Below are positions 1 to 11,666 of a stretch of 64,000 bases of DNA, one piece after another. The DNA is taken from positions 278,611,527 through 278,675,526 of the forward strand of contig OX336389.2 in NCBI GenBank assembly GCA_946902985.2. The letters run 5' to 3'. The DNA comes from Meconema thalassinum. Lineage: Eukaryota; Arthropoda; Insecta; Orthoptera; Tettigoniidae. The first letter of the stretch is position 1. Every line of letters begins with the position of its first letter. The translations under genes and the position numbers were made by a program. Below the pieces are notes generated by a model. The model had not been told where the DNA came from and made no database searches. It saw only the letters and a program-made list of their open reading frames with translations.

Positions 1-2
1 TA

Positions 3-944
3 CCTGAAAGGAGAGTAGTTCCCAGTCGACCATTTGCATCTTCAGGAATAGATTTCTGTGGCCCAGTATATTTACGGCCTTCCTCCAGGAAGGGCGCTCG
101 GATTAAGGCATATATAGCTATGTTTGTTTGTTTTGCCACAAAGGCTGTACATATTGAACTTGTAAGCGATCTGTCTACAGCTGCTTTTTTAGCATCACTG
201 AAAAGATTCATGGCTAGACGAGGAACTTGCACCCACATATTCACTGACAACGCAACTAATTTCGTAGGTGCATCACGTGAGCTAAAGAAATTCTTTAATG
301 ATATGAATACCAAGCAGTCACTCATAAGCTTTGCTACTGAGAAGGGGATTCAGTGGCATTTTAGTCCTCCTGGTTCACCTCACTTCGGAGGGTTGTGGGA
401 GGCTACAGTTAAATCAGCTAAGTATCACCTTAAGAGAGTAATAGGAAATGCTGCATTGTCGTTTGAAGAAATGACTACAGTGCTTGTACAGATAGAGGCA
501 GTTTTGAATTCGCGCCCCCTCTGCCCACTATCCTCTGATCCCAATGATCCGGAAGTATTAACCCCATCCCACTTCCTGATCGGTGGCTCATTTCATCTTC
601 CTGTGGAAGAAGATGTGTCTCACACTCCCTTGAATAGACTGAAGCGCTGGCAACTGCTGCAGGCTATGTTCCAGCAATTTTGGCGTCGATGGTCCAAGGA
701 ATATCTCGGACAACTCCAACAGCGTTCTAAATGGCGGTCGCCCGGACAATCCCCACAAATCGACACTCTGGTTGTTCTGAAGGAAGAGGGCGTGCCTCCA
801 CTTCATTGGAAACTGGGCCGTGTCGCAGCAGTGCATCCAGGAACCGACGGAGTTACGAGGGTTGTTACCATCAAAACACCCAGCGGAGCTCTTTTGAAAA
901 GAGCAGTGTCAAGACTTTGCCCATTGTTGAGTGAAGAGAAGTGA
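3..944 (+). CDS. BEL/Pao retrotransposon pol, integrase and C-terminal part (5' end outside window)
   Basis: The frame is already open at base 3, so this is the carboxy end of a pol polyprotein cut by the window edge; the first Met (120) is internal. It encodes the integrase catalytic core, which inserts element cDNA into chromosomes. The DDE residues are visible: Asp at 51-53 (GIDFCGP), Asp at 246-248 (FTDNATNF) and Glu at 399-401 (GGLWEATVKSAK). The spacing and the GGLWEA.VKS motif are typical of BEL/Pao rather than Gypsy. Downstream, LTPSHFLIG and the basic RW.L.QA..Q.FW.RW stretch match the DUF5641-type carboxy domain usual in this superfamily. No stop interrupts this part. It ends about 100 bases before a polypurine tract and LTR, as expected for a pol that closes the element. 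Class assignment is secure; activity cannot be judged without the 5' part. Confidence 0.9.
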   Translation, partial: PERRVVPSRPFASSGIDFCGPVYLRPSSRKGARIKAYIAMFVCFATKAVHIELVSDLSTAAFLASLKRFMARRGTCTHIFTDNATNFVGASRELKKFFNDMNTKQSLISFATEKGIQWHFSPPGSPHFGGLWEATVKSAKYHLKRVIGNAALSFEEMTTVLVQIEAVLNSRPLCPLSSDPNDPEVLTPSHFLIGGSFHLPVEEDVSHTPLNRLKRWQLLQAMFQQFWRRWSKEYLGQLQQRSKWRSPGQSPQIDTLVVLKEEGVPPLHWKLGRVAAVHPGTDGVTRVVTIKTPSGALLKRAVSRLCPLLSEEK

Positions 945-1046
945 ATTGTTTAAATGTTTGTGTACATAGTGTTTATTTCAACTCTTATTCCAGTTAATAG
1001 AACAAAGTGACAGTATTTAATTGTTGTTTGAAATATTTGCTATTTC

Positions 1047-1058
1047 AAGGGGGGGAGT
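1047..1058 (+). promoter_or_regulatory. Polypurine tract of the BEL/Pao element
   Basis: A run of purines, mostly G (aagggggggag), lies directly before the presumed LTR start. It would prime plus-strand DNA synthesis in an LTR retrotransposon. Confidence 0.7.
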
Positions 1059-1059
1059 A

Positions 1060-1331
1060 TGTTGGCAACTCTGGCACTGTACATACTCTAATGACAGTTG
1101 GTCCCCCTGCTGGAGGGTTGTTGACCCATTAAGAGGAAGGGTCGTTTTCTTACCTGCGTCAAGCAGGACTCACTTGCAAGCAGGTAGCAGTGGCTACCGG
1201 ACATGGTGTCATAGCACGCATGTAATATCTACTGTACTTGTTCAGTGTTTAATCATGTACATACAGTGTAAAATATATTTCTTTATACAGTCCACCACAT
1301 CGTATTCTATGTATTCGACAACTTTATTACA
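1060..1331 (+). repeat. 3' LTR of the BEL/Pao element (about 272 bp)
   Basis: It starts tgttggcaactctgg right after the polypurine tract and ends in ttacaa-type sequence (tttattaca), giving TGT...ACA ends. The start is typical of BEL/Pao LTRs. The 3' boundary is inferred from the ACA end only: the partner 5' LTR lies upstream of the window, so neither the boundary nor a target duplication can be checked here. Confidence 0.6.
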
Positions 1332-2024
1332 TAGTATTGTAAGACACACTATGGGGATTTTACCAATATTAAAAACTAAGGAAAATGACTGTCTTCACTC
1401 ATTGTTTCTTAGATGGTTTATTTTTTCTAATTTTAGATTATACAATTCTGAAGAAAACGATATATGAGGACGAAAATTCATCTTGATTTTCTATATAAGA
1501 GATAAGTGTGACTATAGACACCCTAGCTTGATTGTGGGAACTTTCGGGATTTCCGTTGCATCACTCCTGCACTCTATATGTACTGGATCTCAGTTTACCT
1601 CACCGACAGTCAAATTCCATACTATATCCTCATGTCTGAAAACATGATTGTCTTTATCGAAGTCTAACTACTGGATCTCACTTTCTTCTGCATCTTGACA
1701 TTCATCCAGGTTTTGCCCTAATGTCATCGTAGTGAGACCACCTTACCCGTTTAAAATATCGTTGTCACAGAAGCCGACAAACGCTTGTTTTTGTGCGAGT
1801 GTAGTAGCGGTAATCTTCTCCCATGACTTGACTGCATGGAGAGCATCCAACAAACACGGAAAGATTGGAAACTTAACAGTAGATAGCGGGCCTCACTTTC
1901 TGCATACAGCGATCTCGATCAATCTGGGAAGTCATCCTAGTAAGTTACAGTACTTAGTTATTGAGGTTTTAAGGACCGGAACAGCAAGGTCATCTGCCCA
2001 TTCATCCTAGTAACTACTCGACGC
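1332..2024. other. No supported feature
   Basis: AT-rich sequence with short open frames only. The last 290 bases may hold unrecognisable upstream sequence of the hAT-like remnant that follows. Confidence 0.5.
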
Positions 2025-2905
2025 GTGGCGTCTTATAGTGCGCCTTTCAGACATGAATATCTAGATGGCAAGTATCCAGATCAAAATGTGCCACTGTTTC
2101 CGGAACCAGTATTAACCAGGTGGTCTTATTATTATCATTCTGTAGTGTGCCTGTCAGAGTACTTGAAAGATATTTTGCAATTTATGAGTGAAGTAGTAGG
2201 GACTGATAACTCTGGTGTTGATTTTCTCAACAATGTTTCACATGACGAAATACTTGAGATTCAAAGAATGTGGCACAGACATCACTGAACTCATCCCCTT
2301 ATTAGAAGGCCACATCCAACTGTTCACCTTCTTGATGGACATCTACGGAGAATTCAGCAAGCCCTTAAACTTGCTGTTTCTGGAAAGTACGGTACCAACA
2401 TTAAGGAGCAGTTGGAGGGTTGTGGAAATGTGTTAAAAAGAGGGAAACTACATTCAGTTTTAGTAAATGCTGGGTCCAATGCTCTTGGAAAATTAATCAG
2501 CTTGAGATCCGTTGACCCTGGGAACAGGATTTACAAATGTGTGCGTTTGATCAAGCAGAAATAGTGCTAATGAACATCAATTAGGACATTGCAAAGAAAA
2601 TTAAGAAGTTGCCGTTCTGTGGAACACTGGAAGAAAGTGAGGTGTTAAGAGGATACAAAGAACTGCAAACTTTAATCAAGAAGCAGATGCATGACTGGAC
2701 CAAGACAGACATTGTTGGAGTTTTGCAAGGAATGACATTTGTGTTTCCAAAGTTCTCAGAATCTGTGTTGAAAACCATTTGGATCCCCTGTTCAAACGCT
2801 ATGAACTTTTGTTTTTCAGCTTACACTAGCACGTTAAGTGATATGCGTCACCGTTTGTCACAAGAGAATTTGGATCTCTTCACTGAAGTATACTTTGAAG
2901 GATGA
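2025..2905 (+). pseudogene. Decayed hAT-like transposase, carboxy half
   Basis: Three frames must be combined to follow it. Around 2095-2170 the residues PEPVLTRWSYYYHSV match the PVLTRW segment found in CGGBP1-like and hAT-derived proteins. Around 2280 the residues DITELIPLLEGHI follow, and from about 2780 WIPCSNAMNFCFSAY..TLSDMRHRLSQENL resembles the hAT carboxy dimerisation region (normally P.SS...ERSFS.Y..IL.DRR..L..ENL). The usual ERSFS is replaced by MNFCFS. There is no intact frame across the region, and I see no terminal inverted repeats or 8 bp target duplication. It is an old fragment; a hAT-derived domesticated family is an alternative to a plain transposon. Confidence 0.6.
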
Positions 2906-2964
2906 CTGAAATGTGTTATGTTATGCATGTTATCCATGATATTTAAAAAATCCCGCCTAAATTT

Positions 2965-4289
2965 ATGATTTTTAAAGTACCGAAAAGTGCACTTGAAACC
3001 ACCGAAATTGCCATTTTAAAATACCACTTTCTTCACTCTGAAATCACCGAAAAATTCCAATCCCTAGCTATAGCTCAATCTCTCCCCTCCAAAGAACTAG
3101 CTATCGTAATTGAATCTCAAGATGGAATCAGTATCAAAGATTATGTGCTAGCTGTAGGAAAACTCACTAGCCCTAGCAACATTCGTTTTGTTTCACGAAT
3201 ATCGAATGGACGAATATGCATTTTTCTTTCTAGCAAGAAAGTTGTTGAAGAGTTAATATTACCAAACCCCAAGATCTTAATAAACAATGTATCTTTGGAA
3301 ATACGACCACTCTTAACAAAACACAACCGTATTATATTATCAAACGTTTGTCCTGTAATACCCAACTATGTAATTGAAGAGGAATTGTTAAACATTGGTG
3401 TGAAAATCATGTCTAAAATTACCCCTATCAGAGCGGGCTTATCCTTCCCAGGTTTCTCTCATATTTTGAGCTATCGAAGAAAAATGTACATCGAAAATGA
3501 AGACTTCGATAAACTCCTTGCATCTCTCCAAATTGAATGCGATGGCACTAACTACTGGATTTACCTATCATCTGACTCACCCACCTGCTTTATTTGTAAA
3601 ACTGAGGGCATTTGGCCAAAGACTGTCCTACTAACAACTCAGTTCCAAATGATCAACCAACCTCTCAGCACGACATTCATGAAATTGACAAACCTAACCT
3701 CTCCAATTTTCCTAAACTACAAGAGAAACCACAAACAACAGAGATAAACCCCAGAATTGCAACCAGTACTTCCGACCTTCCTCCATCAAATTCACATGAT
3801 AAAACTTCATCAGCTATCCTAAACTTAACTCAAAACCAAGATTGTAATGGTATTTCTCTCTCCGAAATTCCAATAGAAAGAATAGTGCCTGGACATAGTG
3901 AAACATGTCCTGCCTCAACAACTGGACATTTTCCTGGATTTAAAAGACCAATGTCACTCGCCAGCAGTGAAAGAACTGACCAAAATATTTCTAATAGCAA
4001 CAGACCCAAAATCGACTCTTCTGAACAAATTGAGAATCACAAGGTAAATCACACTTCTAAGAAACCCAAGAAAGAACCACAAAAACCAACAATCAGCGAT
4101 ATGCTCCTTCCTGTGAAACAGGTTTTGGAAGCTGATCCATCACTAGCTCCTCTCAGTTACACACAACTCCAATCTTTTCTCGAAAATTCCCAAGGTGTCA
4201 AAGACGTGGTGGCAATTGCTTTCAATTACACCAAAGACATAGAAGGACTCGCTAAAGCCCTACAGAAACTATACCCCTACTACACCTGA
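2965..4289 (+). pseudogene. ORF1 (gag-like RNA-binding protein) of an I-clade non-LTR retrotransposon
   Basis: The product would bind element RNA in the retrotransposition particle. An acidic/neutral amino part is followed by a CCHC zinc knuckle near 3586-3626, then a long polar region and a conserved-looking tail (LSYTQLQSFLEN ... YTKDIEGLAKALQKLYPYY) of the kind seen in I/Nimb-type ORF1. The frame shifts by one base inside the knuckle: the two Cys codons at 3586 and 3595 are in the first frame, while the His (3609) and last Cys (3624) are in the next. A basic, Ser/Asp-ending piece at 7771-7881 (SIKNRSSRIVKK ... DYSSDD, stop 7879-7881) looks like the displaced end of the same ORF, so the stop at 4287-4289 would come from inserted DNA. 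Linkage to ORF2 rests on order and orientation. Confidence 0.72.
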
Positions 4290-5159
4290 TTATGTGGAGA
4301 ACAGCCCGAGTTCTTCCTCATAATGGGAGAAAGCATCAGGCAAAATGCCTGGAACCAAATAACCACTATGGAAGGAGCTATTAAACTGAATACTTTGGGA
4401 CTGAAGGAAATGCGGCCTGGTTCTTTTGTTTCACACATGAACATTTGAGCGTTTACACAATATAAATTTTATTAAATTATCTGACTTGCTAAGTATACAT
4501 AAATAGAGAAAAAAACACTTTAAATTGAAAATGGTAATTATGTTGGCACAACCTGGTGCTATTTTTAAGAGTTCATAAGTCTTCAATATAACTTGGTTTT
4601 GCACTTTGAAATAAAATATCAATATAACTATTAATATCATTTAAAATGTGGGGAGAGATGATTAAAATAATGTTTAAAATGAAAACACTAAACTTTTGCG
4701 GTGACTAGACTTTGGGCGCGGCAGGTCGGCCGTAGCTGGAGCTTGCTGGCTGGACGGCGGAACCTTTTGGTATGTACGTGACTAGACGTTGCGTTGAGGA
4801 TGTCCAGCATCCATAAATGATGGCCCAGCTTGGAGCAAGTTTTCTCTTTGGTAAATCAGTTGTACCATTTGTAGAAGGTCACTGAAGCGTAGTGATCAAG
4901 ATCCCATCTTGTATAGCGGATCACAATATTATCTAAGTTGACCACCACTCAACTTGTTGTGATCTTATGCGAGGATGACGAACAGTGTGTCATGCCGTAG
5001 AAACGTGGTGTTATGCTGCCGCCAGCACAGCGAATTGAAGCGTTGCTTGAGCTGTCATACAGCGGAAGTACACCGTTGAAGTGCTGCGTAGTATTGTATC
5101 TTGGAAGTGCTGGTGTACCAAATGAACGTCTTGTTGAAGAATGAAGAATGAGCATCTGT

Positions 5160-5182
5160 TTTTTTTCGGGGGGGGGGGGCTC
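5160..5182. repeat. Poly-T/poly-G tract
   Basis: Eight T followed, after a c, by a ten-base G run. It is simple low-complexity sequence, possibly the relic of a retroelement tail. Confidence 0.5.
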
Positions 5183-5384
5183 GATAGAGTACCCGCACCC
5201 CCCGCGTGACACCCGACCTTACTTCTGGTGCCTCCGACATGCAGTTAATCTACGATAGTAGAAGAGAAAGCATAGGAGATTGGATAGAAGGAATGTCATT
5301 TAGGATTTAGTGCCTGTCCGATCGCGGTCGCGATTTACCAGGCATAATTAGCATATATTAACATTGGTATATATTATATAAAAG

Positions 5385-5440
5385 GAAGATTGTAGTTTAA
5401 CGTGACCATCAATCTCGAGATCATAAGCCACGGGTATATA
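5385..5440 (-). repeat. SINE family C, 3'-end fragment
   Basis: The stretch gtagtttaacgtgacc ... cataagccacggg matches the 3' end of the fuller copy at 59638-59826 in the same orientation. Only about 55 bases remain, without the tRNA-like head. Confidence 0.7.
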
Positions 5441-5680
5441 TAAGGGATAGATAGTAGGGCCAGGGAAAACCGCATAGGCAGAAAGGAAAGATTGCCTACT
5501 CGTAAAACCTGGCGGCTTGGTTATTGCCACATGCAGGGAAATGTGGGTATGGAAATGAGTAGGTTGTTGTTAGTTGGGAGAAGGTGTCATGCACCAGATC
5601 CATGTCCGTCTTCTCGCCAGTTCGTCTCCGGGGAATCCGTTAGAATTCGGCACTGCTGGGATCAGCGCGGGCCTTGCCGG

Positions 5681-7300
5681 CTACCAAGCAGTGGAACAAG
5701 TATCCGGAGAACCTGTGCCACTACCTGATCTCCATGGGGTCCCTGGTACCGAGCCTCCGTCACCGGAGAGTGGAAGGGGGGGGGGGGCCCTTGCCTGTCG
5801 AAGCAAGGGCCTAGCGGGTGGTCCACGGGAACGAGCCACCTTCCTCTCTGCTCTTGCCATGGACCTGTAGACAGGGCAACTGGGATGGGATGATGGATGG
5901 TCACCCATGCAGTTGGCGCACACCGGCGCGTCTCGCGGCGCCGTGCAGCTGGTGTGATGATGGGCACCTGAGCACCGGTTACAACGGACTGGAGAGCCGC
6001 AAGATCCCTGGGAGTGGCCCCATCTCAGACAGCGGAAACACTGTAAAAGCTAGCCTGAGCGGGGCCTCATATTACCTGACTGGAGCGGCTGTCCCTGGCT
6101 GCGGCTGGTGGCCTCGCGGCGTCCTGGCTCCCCATCCTGGGAACGATGCGGGCGACGGTCCTCTGGGCTGTTGCGGTTCGCCTTCTTCTGCTGCTTTGGG
6201 GCCGTCCTGGTGGCCCAGGCCGTCTCTGGTGTCCCCTTCATGGTGGTGGTGGCGGGCGCGGGTTGCCCCGCTAAAGGCCCCACCTTGGGCTCAGGTAGTT
6301 GCTCCTCCTGGATGGCGGGCGCAGATTGTTCCGCTAAATACCTCGCCTGAGGACCTGGCTCTGGCTGCTGCGTCTGCGCTGTCTTGGAGGTCCGGGGGCC
6401 CGCCTGGGCCCCGGCCGGCGTCGTGATGTCAGTATGGGTTGAGGCCTCCACTGTCGGATCACGGCTGGGCTGGAGGACCAGGGGCTCGAGGACCTGTTGA
6501 AGGTACTCCTGTGTGGTGCCTGGAATGACCGCCACCTGCCAGACCTTTGACAGGTTTAGGAGATACTGGTCAAAGGTGTAAAACAGGTGCGGCCTGACGA
6601 GAACTCCGGTGGGGAGGAAGGCTTCATTGTCCTCGCGGGCACGTTCAGCTCCTCTCGTCATGAAGTCGTGGCCCATGTCCAGGCACTCCTTGATGTGATG
6701 CCATTCTTCTTCCTCTGGTTCTCCTGGCCTGTAATAAACAAGCATAGCCCGGAGGCTGGGGTCGTAGCTGCCTGCCAGATCGAAGGCTGGGGAAGTGGCC
6801 CCAGGGCGCCCATGCGCTGTGTCCGAGCTCACATCGCTCGCCCAGCTACCCAGGGGTTCGGTGGTGCTGCTGCTGTCCTGTCGCGGCAGGCTAGCCGTTC
6901 CTGGTGTCCCGCTCTTCGCGGACACGGCTAGCTCGGAGGGGCTATGGGAGGCATCGGTTGGCTCGGACCGCAGGGAAACCTGCGTTATGTCCGGGCAACC
7001 TATGCTCCCCGGGCCGGGTGCTGCTCCAGCGTTGAGTGCGCCAGCCGGGCTGTGAGGCACCCCTACCTCTTCAACGGCTGGCGGCTTCTGCGCTGCTGGC
7101 GCATTCTCACCAAGGGCCTGCTGGCGTGCCCGCATGACCGGAGGAGAGGGCTCAGTGAAGGTTAACTCCCCAAACAAGGAGCCGGCCGATCGCGGCCCTC
7201 TACGTCTCCGGGCGCGGTTGCGCCTGCCCTGGCCCCTGGCTGGCTCGCCGGTCCTCTGCTGCTTCCTCCACTCGATGGTCCCGCTGCTCGTAGTTTCCAT
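5681..7300 (-). pseudogene. ORF1 (gag-like) of a second non-LTR retrotransposon, one in-frame stop
   Basis: A minus-strand frame runs from ATG at 7300 to a stop at 5681-5683 with one interruption, a TAG at 6050-6052; everything on both sides is in the same frame, about 540 codons. The amino part is Pro/Ala/Gly/Arg-rich and looks disordered. A central part (LRAMLVYYRPGEPEEEEW, VRPHLFYTFDQYLLNLSKVW) is more ordered. The carboxy part has three zinc knuckles in tandem: positions 6040-5999 (C-x2-C-x4-H-x4-C), 5983-5945, and 5920-5876 (CANCMGDHPSSHPSC). This triple-knuckle array is typical of ORF1 proteins of R1/jockey-like elements, which coat element RNA. The region is far richer in GC than its surroundings. 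No endonuclease or reverse transcriptase follows it at lower coordinates, so ORF2 is missing or unrecognisable. Confidence 0.75.
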
Positions 7301-7759
7301 CCTGGTGAGCTGTTAGAACAACGTAGGCTGGTCTGCTGCTGCTACTGACAAGGTGTCCTTCCTCTTACGAGTCTGAGACGAACCTTGAGCACCTGGGTAA
7401 AGAAAGCCGCCCTTTAAATAGTGATACCATCGAAGGATCTGGAAATCCACAGGCTGGCAAGCGATGATTGGCTATAGCGGTAGATGTGACGTCAGCCCAG
7501 CAGGTAAGCGGCAGGCAAAGGAACACACTTATCAGTTGTGTTTTTGACGCTGGACACGCATAACCTTAAACAAGCTAAGGTAAGAGTCCTAGATTTTTGA
7601 AGGGTGTAAACACTAGCAATTAACAATATAATACAAGCAGAAATATAAATAAATAAATATTACTCGTTCGGTGGTCTCGGAAACCAAAAGCATTTGACCA
7701 GCAAATGCGACAGCTAAGTTACAGAAAAATAAACACGTGAAACATCACGAAAGTGATCA
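7301..7759. other. No coding feature; probable leader of the minus-strand non-LTR ORF1
   Basis: This lies just upstream of the minus-strand ORF1 start. It may include that element's 5' untranslated region, but I see no boundary or motif that proves it. Confidence 0.3.
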
Positions 7760-7934
7760 ACACCGATAAAAGCATTAAAAACAGAAGCTCTCGGATAGTG
7801 AAGAAATTACTGAAGTTCGTCAACCAAAGCGAAGACCAAATGGATAACAATGTATCTCTAGACTACTCTAGCGATGACTAATCTCTCCCTCTATAATAAT
7901 GGAAATGGATCTTTAGTTATTCCTCATCATACTT

Positions 7935-10900
7935 ATGGCAACAACACTACTCCAATGGAATATCAACAGCTATCGATCCCAGTTAGAATTCCTACAACTC
8001 CTAATAAATAAACACCAACCACCAATTATGTGTCTCCAAGAGACCAACTTTCGGAACGATTTTGCTGCTAATCAAAGACTTTACAATGTGTATCATAATA
8101 CAGAACTAATGCAAGTCATGCAAGTGGAGGAGTAGCTACCTATGTCAAAAACAATATATACCTTAAAGAAATTTCCTTAAACTCCAATTGGGAAGCTGTA
8201 GCCGTCTCATTGCATCTACCTCCCTCTCTGTGTATCTGCAATATTTATATACCAAACAGTTATATATTTCACGGAGATGATATACAAAATCTTATCCGTC
8301 AGCTACCTAAACCATTCATTCCAGTAGGCGACTTCAACAACCATAACACGTTATGGGGCAGTCATCAAACCGATGCAAGAGGGAAGGAGATAGAAAGGAT
8401 ACTAGATGAATTTGACCTAATTCTAATGAATTCAACTGCTCCAACTCGTTTCGATATTGCTCATGGAACCTATAGTAGCATAGACCTAACTATCTGCACT
8501 CCGGAGATAGCAACTGGTTTTGACTGGTCTGTCTATTCGACGCTCCAAGGAAATAGTGACAACTTCCCCATACTGATCAATAACGACAACGCTTCAATCA
8601 ACGCCCCGATACCCCAAACCCTTAAATGGAACTTAAATGAAGCAAATTGGACGCAGTTCAATCATATAGTCAACAACCATTTAATTGGCCTAACCCATCC
8701 ACATGACTTCCCTTCCAAACACATCAATGATATTTTTCAAGATTTTACAGAAGCAATAGTTAAATCTGCAAACATAGTGTTCCGAAAATAAAGATAAACC
8801 CGTGTAAAAAGACAGTACCTTGGCGGAACGATGCATGTAAGGAAGCTCTAAAGAATAAAAACCATGCTTTCTATGTCTTTAAGAGAAAACCAACTCCTGA
8901 AAATAAAGCCCAATTTCAGAAATGTAGAGCAATCGCCCGAAAAGAAATTAAAGATAGCAAAAAGAACTCGTGGCTGACATTTGTTTCTTCACTAAATTCT
9001 CAAACTCCACAAAAAGAAGTATGGAATAAACTCAAACGTGTAAATGGTAAATATAACCAGTTCCACATTACTTCTCTCAGAAACCCGAATGATGAATCCT
9101 TCATAACCAACCCTCAAAACATTGCTGATAAATTAGCTGACACATTCTCCGAGATTTTTAATGACCACAATTATGACCAAAATTTTCTCCATATAAAGAA
9201 AACCAGCGAACCTCTTGATCTAAAAAGAACCTTCTCTGACTCCAATTCTAATTTAAATGAACCTTTTCAATTACAGGACATGATTATTGAACTTGACAAA
9301 TGTGGCAAATCCAGCCCTGGCCCAGATACGGTCCCTTATGAGTTCCTAAGACAGCTCCCACTAAACGCATTAAATTATCTTCTGGCTATTTTCAACTACA
9401 TATGGACCTCTCAGATGTTCCCTCATCAATGGCGCAGAGCCATTGTTGTTCCAATACTCAAGCCAGGGAAGGATAACTCAATTGCAGAAAATTACCGTCC
9501 AATCGCTTTAACAAATGCAATATGCAAATTAATGGAGAAAATTGTTAACAGGAGATTACGATGGTATCTTGAACATATAAACTTTTTTAGTGATGTACAA
9601 AGTGGGTTTCGTAAAGGACGTTCAACTGTCGATACTCTCATAAGTTTGGAATCTGAAATTTGGGAGGCTTTCCTAAACAACCATCACCTCATAGCAGTTA
9701 GTCTAGATATTGAAAAGGCATATGACATGGTGTTCAAAGACCATGTACTTAAATCATTGATGGAATATAACATTTCAGGAAATATGCTCTATTTCATCTA
9801 CAACTTCCTCAAAGATCGTAGAATTCAAGTTAAGACAAATGGCATTTTGTCACAGGAAGTTACAATCGACAATGGAGTCCCTCAAGGATCAGTCATCAGT
9901 GTTACTTTATTCCTGGTCGCAATAAACGGAATTGTATCCAACATCCACTTGCCAATAAAGGCTTGTCTTTTTGCCGATGATTTGACCATATTCAGTGCTG
10001 GAAGAAATAGTTCAACTACTCAACAACTACTTCAAGAATCACTAGAAAATATTCAACAATGGGCCAAGATTAATGGATTCAAGTTCTCCAAAACAAAGTC
10101 GAAATGCATAGTATTCTCTAAAAACAAACACTCTGTTCCAGATCCCGAGCTGAACATAAAATTGAGACAGTATCAACTCTTAAAATCCTGGGAATTCTGT
10201 TTGATAGTAAATTAAGTTGGATTCCATACCTGAAAAATCTCAAGGATGAGTGTCTACGACGGATTAACTTAATGAAGATTCTCGCAGCAAAAAACTGGGG
10301 AGCAGACTATCAAGTGCTCATGAATACTTATAGGTCAATTATTAGGGCCAAATTAGATTATGGCAGTATAGTATACAACTCTGCAACAGCGTCTTCCCTC
10401 AAGATCCTTGATTCTATCCAGTCAGCTGCTCTTCGAATTGCTCTGGGAACTCTCCGCACCAGTCCAGTAACCAGTATGCAAATAGAAGCCAATGAACCAC
10501 CTCTTGCAATTAGACGTCAACAACTACGTTTATCATATACACTCAAAGTATCAACTATGACTAAATCACGCATTAAGTCGTATGTTTTCCCTACTAACAG
10601 CCACACAAGAACAAACAATGAATCAAGACGACAACCTTCACTCCTCAATGTCAGAATATCCAAGTTCCTTGAAGAATTAAACCTAAATATTCCTCCCATA
10701 CTACTCTCAGACCATTCTCTTGATATCCCTTACCAACAGTCAACTTCGAACTGTAAAACTTAGTTAAAAACCAAACTGACAGATCACAGTACCATCGATT
10801 ATTTCTTGAAATCTGCAATAGATACCCAATGCACAGTGCTATTTATACTGATGGTTCGAAATATGATGAAAGAAACGGTTGTGGGATAATTTATCCTGAC

Positions 10901-11666
10901 CATACCATGCTTTTTCGACTTCCTGAATCTTTCACTGTCTATTCTAATGAACTCTTTGTTCTTAAACAGGCCATGACATACATTTTGAATACAGCCAGCT
11001 GCAACAACTCATTTCATTATCTACTCCGATTCACGAAGTGCATTAAACGCAATAGAGAATCTATCTTCGACAAACGTTCTTGTACAAGAAATTCAATTGA
11101 TATTCCATAAAGTGGTGAAGCAAGGTAAACAAGTCATATTTGTGTGGGTACCCTCTCACAGAGGCATTCATGGCAATGAATCTGCCGATCAAGCAGCTAA
11201 AGAAGCCACACTTCTTCCTTTATGTGATCCTACAATAGCTGCACCTCATACTGACATCATTTCCTACGTCAAAAGAAAAGTATTCCAACAGTGGAGGAAT
11301 CATTGGCTTAGAACTTCTACCAGTAAACTCCATGAAATAACATCAGAAACCACAGAACAATATCTCCATCATAAACATTCCAGGCAAGATAAAGTTCTAA
11401 TATCACGAATAAGAATAGGTCATACCAACATCACCCACAGCTATCTCCTCGAGAAGAAACAACCCCCTATCTGCTCAACATGTAACAGCGTATTGACTGT
11501 GCAGCACATAATCTCAGACTGTGCTCTCTACAACCACTGGCGCCAGCACAACAGCATTCCCAAGAAGATATGTGAGGCCTTCTCATCTCTTTCACAGCTC
11601 AAAAATCTCATCAAGTTTTTCAAAGACTCGGAACTTTATTTCAAAATCTGTTTGATCAACTCATAG
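7935..11666 (+). pseudogene. ORF2 (endonuclease, reverse transcriptase, RNase H) of an I-clade non-LTR retrotransposon
   Basis: This would nick target DNA and copy element RNA into it. The domains appear in the usual order. The APE-type endonuclease (7935-8600) opens with LLQWNINSYRSQLEFL and has CLQET, VGDFNNHNTLWGS and SSIDLTICTP. The reverse transcriptase (about 9280-10215) has PGPDTVPYEFL, NYRPIALTN, GFRKGRSTVDTL, NGVPQGSVIS and an intact FADD box at 9970-9981. RNase H (about 10829-11220) shows IYTDGS, a Glu in NELF, YSDSRSALNAIE and NESADQAAKEA. A Cys/His segment (PICSTCNSVLTVQHII) follows. RNase H places it in the I group. At least five frame changes separate these pieces, and the last endonuclease motif reads SDN (Asn codon 8561-8563) where the family has SDH. 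The element is dead. Confidence 0.9.

Larger units (their letters stand above)
4287..7759. mobile_element. Insertion that splits the I-clade ORF1
   Basis: The ORF1 tail breaks off at about 4286 and basic ORF1-like codons resume at about 7765. The bases acacc occur at both edges (4282-4286 and 7760-7764), which may be a 5 bp target duplication. The insert begins with TG and ends with CA but I could not find matching LTRs in it. It contains the minus-strand GC-rich non-LTR ORF1 and a SINE scrap. The remaining parts (4290-5384 and 7301-7759) show no recognisable coding sequence. It may be several nested insertions, not one element. Confidence 0.4.

Noticed and set aside
5818..7165. Long plus-strand frames over the GC-rich region
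   Set aside because: They lie opposite the minus-strand triple-knuckle ORF1 and have no domain; high GC lowers stop frequency.
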